Assembly: GCF_012911005.2 (NCBI RefSeq)
Contig: NZ_WTVS01000050.1
Location: forward strand, 1-43,754
DNA: 43,754 nucleotides
DNA from: Aromatoleum toluolicum
Lineage (GTDB): Bacteria > Pseudomonadota > Gammaproteobacteria > Burkholderiales > Rhodocyclaceae
Direction: 5' to 3'
Below, one piece after another: positions 40,986-43,754 of the stretch (positions are counted from its first letter, which is position 1; each line of letters opens with the position of its first letter). The translations under genes and the position numbers were made by a program. The notes under the pieces were generated by a model. It was not told the origin of the DNA. It searched no databases and was given only the letters and a program-made list of their open reading frames with translations.

Positions 40986-41710
40986 CAATTTGAGCTACTC
41001 GATTACCTGGGAAAACCGAGAGTTTTTTCTGGGCATCAAAGTCTCGTGAAGCGTAAGCATTTCATGAAATATGTCCCCAAGCACTGCTACGTGATGTGCA
41101 CCAGAAGCCTCATTTCCGCTCTCTGCGGCGATTCGGGCCTCCTCCATTGCCTTAAGATAGCCGTCAGATAAATTGACGGCGAAGGATAGGAAATAGTCGG
41201 ACTCCAACTTAGAGCATGACCAATCTTTCCACTTTGCATTCAGCTTCCGCAGCTGCTCGACTGAAACCAATTCTTTGACTTCACCAGTAGGCTGTTTAAT
41301 CCAGCTCACAGTGTCGTCGTTGGGGGGCAGCTGTGTGCCGATCAGTGTTGCTTGCCTCCACATCTCTGTATAAATAACCGCAAAGCTGACTGATGACTCA
41401 TACTTTTCTGGGTTATCCAAGTTATTGAGTTCAGCGATCAAGATGGAAACAAATGCCCTGGACAGCTCATCAAGATATGAACCTTCGCGGGGCACCTTAA
41501 CAGGTGCCCCTTGTACACAAGAGGCGCCCTTCAAATACGCCATCAGATTCTTGTTGACGTGGTCTCGACTATCTCGAATTGCGTTCCAATCCAAAGGAGC
41601 TACAAGCCCGCCCTTTGCTCTACACAGAGTTGCTGATCGACCCATTTTCATCTCCTCATGTGACGCTTTGCAAAATAGCCTCCTTCCGCGTCGAAGAACG
41701 AAGGCCTAAC
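40979..41710 (-). mobile_element. Integron-type gene cassette
   Basis: A single gene framed by GTTAGGC at its start (41710-41704, minus) and GCCTAAC at its end (40985-40979), the cassette pattern of integrons. The end leads into an attC-like site that is split by the IS110 element. Upstream of the cassette, ACACC/GGTGT and CGC/GCG stems before CATACGTTAGGC could be the attC of a preceding cassette. No integron integrase gene is in the window, so this would be an orphan (CALIN-type) cassette. Confidence 0.5.
40995..41645 (-). CDS. Unrecognised cassette-borne protein
   Basis: A 216-residue soluble protein. The start at 41645 has AGGAG six bases upstream; an ATG at 41651 overlaps the ribosome site. 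It appears mostly helical (DELSRAFVSILIAELNNLDN, SYNC-like features absent), with a central KWKDWSCSKLESDYFLSF and a His-rich stretch GAHHVAVLGDIFHEML near the C-terminus. There is no signal peptide or membrane span. I do not recognise the family. Lower GC than the host and its position between cassette boxes indicate transfer; cassette genes are often adaptive or defensive, but no role can be inferred from this sequence. Confidence 0.65.
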   Translation of the reverse strand: MGRSATLCRAKGGLVAPLDWNAIRDSRDHVNKNLMAYLKGASCVQGAPVKVPREGSYLDELSRAFVSILIAELNNLDNPEKYESSVSFAVIYTEMWRQATLIGTQLPPNDDTVSWIKQPTGEVKELVSVEQLRKLNAKWKDWSCSKLESDYFLSFAVNLSDGYLKAMEEARIAAESGNEASGAHHVAVLGDIFHEMLTLHETLMPRKNSRFSQVIE

Positions 41711-42421
41711 GTATGGTCGACACCACGCGTCGTGCGAAAGGTGTTATTGGACATGTCGCATAAACTTGGCAACCGCATGGATGCCTTTACGGTGCAACGT
41801 TCAATGCGTAGCGCTCACCGGGCGGTTGTGCAATAACGTGAAAGCCCGCTATCTCTGAACTGGGCGACAGTCCGCGCGGCATCTTCTACCATGTCCGCGT
41901 GTGGACAAATCCGCACTGGCTATCTTGAAGCATATTTCGAGCGCGCGTTGCAAATGACTGTTTTTTTGTCGTTTCATACATGCAGCGTGGCTAATATGTA
42001 AAGTTCAGCGACATCGATGGCGTGTCACTTATCCGGGTTGTTCACCTACGGCTTCCTCAGTTCTCCGACGTTCAATCAACCTCTTATCGCGGGTGGGCTC
42101 GCAACCTTCCCAAGCAGAACTTTCGCTGAAGGGATGCTGGGGTTCAAGGATGGATAAGTGACGGCTTTTGGGGTGATCGGGTGAATGACCGGTCGTGGCC
42201 GGGTGTGTGAGATCACGAACGGCTGCTTCCTGGCAGCGAAACTCACGAAAGGCCCCCTTGCCTGAGCGGCGGCTTCCGGGAAGTCTGTATGCCCGCTTCG
42301 GGTCGGGTCCGGCTATAGCGTGAAGTGACAAGCAGTCATTGGCCGCCACAAGCAGGCGAGCGACGGGTGACCGACGCATTGCCGCCCGACGCCGGCATCG
42401 GGCCCAAGGTCAGCATTGGCC
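41711..42421. other. About 700 bases without a convincing gene
   Basis: Only short frames without ribosome sites are present. The clearest structure is an 11-base inverted pair, GTCACTTATCC (42024-42034) and GGATAAGTGAC (42152-42162), about 117 bases apart, which could be ends of a small lost or non-autonomous element. Confidence 0.45.
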
Positions 42422-42519
42422 GATTATGCAAAGTGCCCGATTATGGAAAGTGATGGGTCGGAACGCGTCCCGAACGCGGATTGGCAGCGGCAGGTAAGGA
42501 TTCCGACCTTCACATAATC
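42422..42519. repeat. Iterated GATTATGnnAAG motifs at the recombinase-array end
   Basis: GATTATGCAAAGTG (42422-42435) and GATTATGGAAAGTG (42439-42452) are direct repeats 17 bases apart. GATTATGTGAAGG lies in the opposite orientation at 42507-42519 and overlaps the recombinase stop codon. Repeats of this form at the edge of a tyrosine-recombinase cluster look like binding or crossover sites of these recombinases. Confidence 0.6.
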
Positions 42520-43537
42520 ACAGAGACTTCAGGAAGCCGATGAGCGAGTCGGGTGCCCGGTAGCGCTGAATCGTGGTCGCCGGTTCGTGAAGCCTCGCCA
42601 AGGCACGCTCCTTCATGGTCAGGTCGGCCTCGACGTAGTGATGGGTGGTTGCAGGGCTCTCGTGTCCGAGCCAGAGTGCGATCACGCTGATGTCGATGCC
42701 GGCCTGCAACAGGTGCATTGCTGTCGTATGCCGGATGGTGTGAGGCGAGACGCGCCGCTTCGCCAAGTCAGGGAATGCATCGGTTGCCGACTGCACCGCC
42801 AACGCCAGTCTCAAGGTGACATTGGTTCGCGTCATGGTTTGGCCGTTTCGGTTTGGCAGCAAGGGTGACGCCGCGTCGAACTGCGGATTCAAGCGCATCC
42901 AGGCGCGGATTGCCTTGACCGTCGAGCGCCACAGCGGAACGCTGCGTTGCTTGCGGCCTTTGCCAAGCAGATGAACGCAGGCAGCGCCGGCGTCGAGCAC
43001 GACATCGCCGACCTTGACCGCGGTGATCTCGGAAACGCGAGCGCCGATGTTGTACAGCATCAGGAACAGCAGATGATCCCGATGGCCAATCCAAGTTCCG
43101 TCTGGCGTGCCGATCACAGCGAGCATCTCATCGCGAGTCAGGTAGCCGAACATTGGTCGCTCGAAGCGCTTCACCGGAACCCCGAGCGCGCGCTCGATCA
43201 CCTGCAGCGACGACACGACACGGTGGGCGGCAAAACTCAGGAATGACCGCAGTGCTGCCAAACGGGCATTGCGGCTACGCACGGAATTGTGTCGTTGGCA
43301 TTCGAGATGGTCGAGGAAGGCCATGATCAGATCCGGCGTGATGTCGGCCAGTGCCATCGCGGTCGGAGCCTTGCCGAGACGAGACTCGGCAAATCCGAGG
43401 AACAGCAGGAAAGCATCGCGGTAAGCGGCGATCGTTTGCGGGCTCAAGGCCCGGTGCTGCGTCAGATGCTCGGCGAAGTAAGCTTGTACGAGCGCGGCAA
43501 ATGACGGCGGCGGTTTCGGTGGCTTGACCTTACTCAT
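42518..43537 (-). CDS. Tyrosine recombinase, last gene of a recombinase array
   Basis: A 339-residue site-specific recombinase. An N-terminal SAM-like DNA-binding domain (about 10-115) is followed by the catalytic domain with Arg in NIGARVSEI, Lys in GKGRKQRSVPL, HTIRH (His-x-x-Arg), the GHESPATTHHY box and the catalytic Tyr near residue 295. It begins 8 bases inside the end of another recombinase gene, the overlapping arrangement of RIT (recombinase-in-trio) elements, in which it would be the third gene. It lacks the extra motif of integron IntI proteins. Confidence 0.88.
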   Translation of the reverse strand: MSKVKPPKPPPSFAALVQAYFAEHLTQHRALSPQTIAAYRDAFLLFLGFAESRLGKAPTAMALADITPDLIMAFLDHLECQRHNSVRSRNARLAALRSFLSFAAHRVVSSLQVIERALGVPVKRFERPMFGYLTRDEMLAVIGTPDGTWIGHRDHLLFLMLYNIGARVSEITAVKVGDVVLDAGAACVHLLGKGRKQRSVPLWRSTVKAIRAWMRLNPQFDAASPLLPNRNGQTMTRTNVTLRLALAVQSATDAFPDLAKRRVSPHTIRHTTAMHLLQAGIDISVIALWLGHESPATTHHYVEADLTMKERALARLHEPATTIQRYRAPDSLIGFLKSL

Positions 43538-43627
43538 CGCCGTCTCCCGCGAGATCGGCGAAGCGCTCGAACTTGCCGCCGGCCAGCGTCATCAACTCGG
43601 GAACGGCCGTCAGATACCAGTACGTGT
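43530..43627 (-). pseudogene. C-terminal remnant of a second tyrosine recombinase, cut by IS66
   Basis: Upstream of the intact recombinase a frame reads TYWYLTAVPELMTLAGGKF and ends FADLAGDGDE-stop, overlapping the next start by 8 bases. HTYWYL..VPEL is the characteristic C-terminal end, with the catalytic Tyr, of the middle recombinase in three-gene arrays. The frame is lost exactly at the IS66 end (43628), so the rest of the array lies beyond the insertion or is gone. Confidence 0.75.
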
Positions 43628-43754
43628 GTAAGCGGTAACTGACCGGCGTTATTCCAGGGCACGTGATCGACGTGGACAATTGCCTCCAGGGTCAACAATG
43701 GAGGGATCGTTCATGGCAGGGGTGCTCAAGCGCAAATGGCGCCGGCGCAGCCGA
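43628..43754 (+). mobile_element. IS66-family insertion sequence end (right copy, runs off the window)
   Basis: An exact inverted copy of 1-127, starting GTAAGCGG next to the truncated recombinase. Both copies point outward, so the window interior lies between two inverted IS66 left ends. The eight host bases next to this end differ from those next to the left copy, so these are two separate insertion junctions. Confidence 0.75.
43713..43754 (+). CDS. Start of first IS66 gene (TnpA-like), partial
   Basis: Identical to the partial frame at 42-1, with GGAGGG as ribosome site. Only 14 codons are visible. Confidence 0.45.
   Translation, partial: MAGVLKRKWRRRSR

Noticed and set aside
42518-43537. 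Integron integrase IntI for the nearby cassette
   Set aside because: The sequence lacks the IntI-specific insertion and overlaps another recombinase gene as in recombinase arrays.

Overview
The window looks like chromosome of a GC-rich, flagellated betaproteobacterium, most likely in the Rhodocyclales (Azoarcus/Aromatoleum/Thauera group). This rests on gene content and order: a fliC-flaG-fliD-fliS-fliT-fliK-fhlB flagellar run, a three-gene pyruvate dehydrogenase operon with a lipoyl-bearing E3, and an iorAB pair. It is inference, because no rRNA or marker phylogeny is available. The first and last 127 bases are exact reverse complements of each other. They carry the GTAAGCG terminus and the start of the first gene of an IS66-family element, so the window appears to be a whole assembly contig bounded by two copies of the same insertion sequence.

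Layout. (1) 1-6017, minus strand: late flagellar genes behind a sigma-28 promoter, ending in a ycgR flagellar-brake gene cut by the left IS66 copy. (2) 6121-8336, minus: a GGDEF diguanylate cyclase and a 53-residue predicted membrane protein with a LexA-type SOS box on its promoter. (3) 8385-14735, minus: aceE-aceF-lpdA with its own promoter and terminator. (4) 14884-22136: an orphan branched-chain-type periplasmic binding protein, and divergently a PAS sensor kinase, a FixJ-type regulator, a dihaem cytochrome c and a Cache chemoreceptor. (5) 22311-24908: iorAB for arylpyruvate oxidation behind a 34-base palindromic operator. (6) 25086-28789: folD-purE-purK-tsaC, then tRNA-Ala(CGC).

From about 28.8 kb to the end the DNA is accessory, a pile of mobile elements beginning about 30 bases after the tRNA. 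It holds a compact Tn7-like gene set (a fused TnsA-TnsB transposase, a TnsC ATPase, TniQ and a divergent DUF6471 regulator). After a MOSC-domain gene comes a lower-GC three-gene operon ending in a divergent PIN-like nuclease. Next is an integron-type cassette whose attC site is split by an IS1111-group IS110 element. Last is the remnant of a tyrosine-recombinase array, truncated by the right IS66 copy.

The points most worth following are the SOS-controlled small membrane protein, the tRNA-adjacent TnsAB/TnsC/TniQ element, the PIN-containing operon as a candidate defence or toxin-antitoxin module, and the IS110 inserted in an attC site with a guide-RNA region carrying a 42-base tandem duplication. 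No CRISPR array, cas gene or integron integrase is present.
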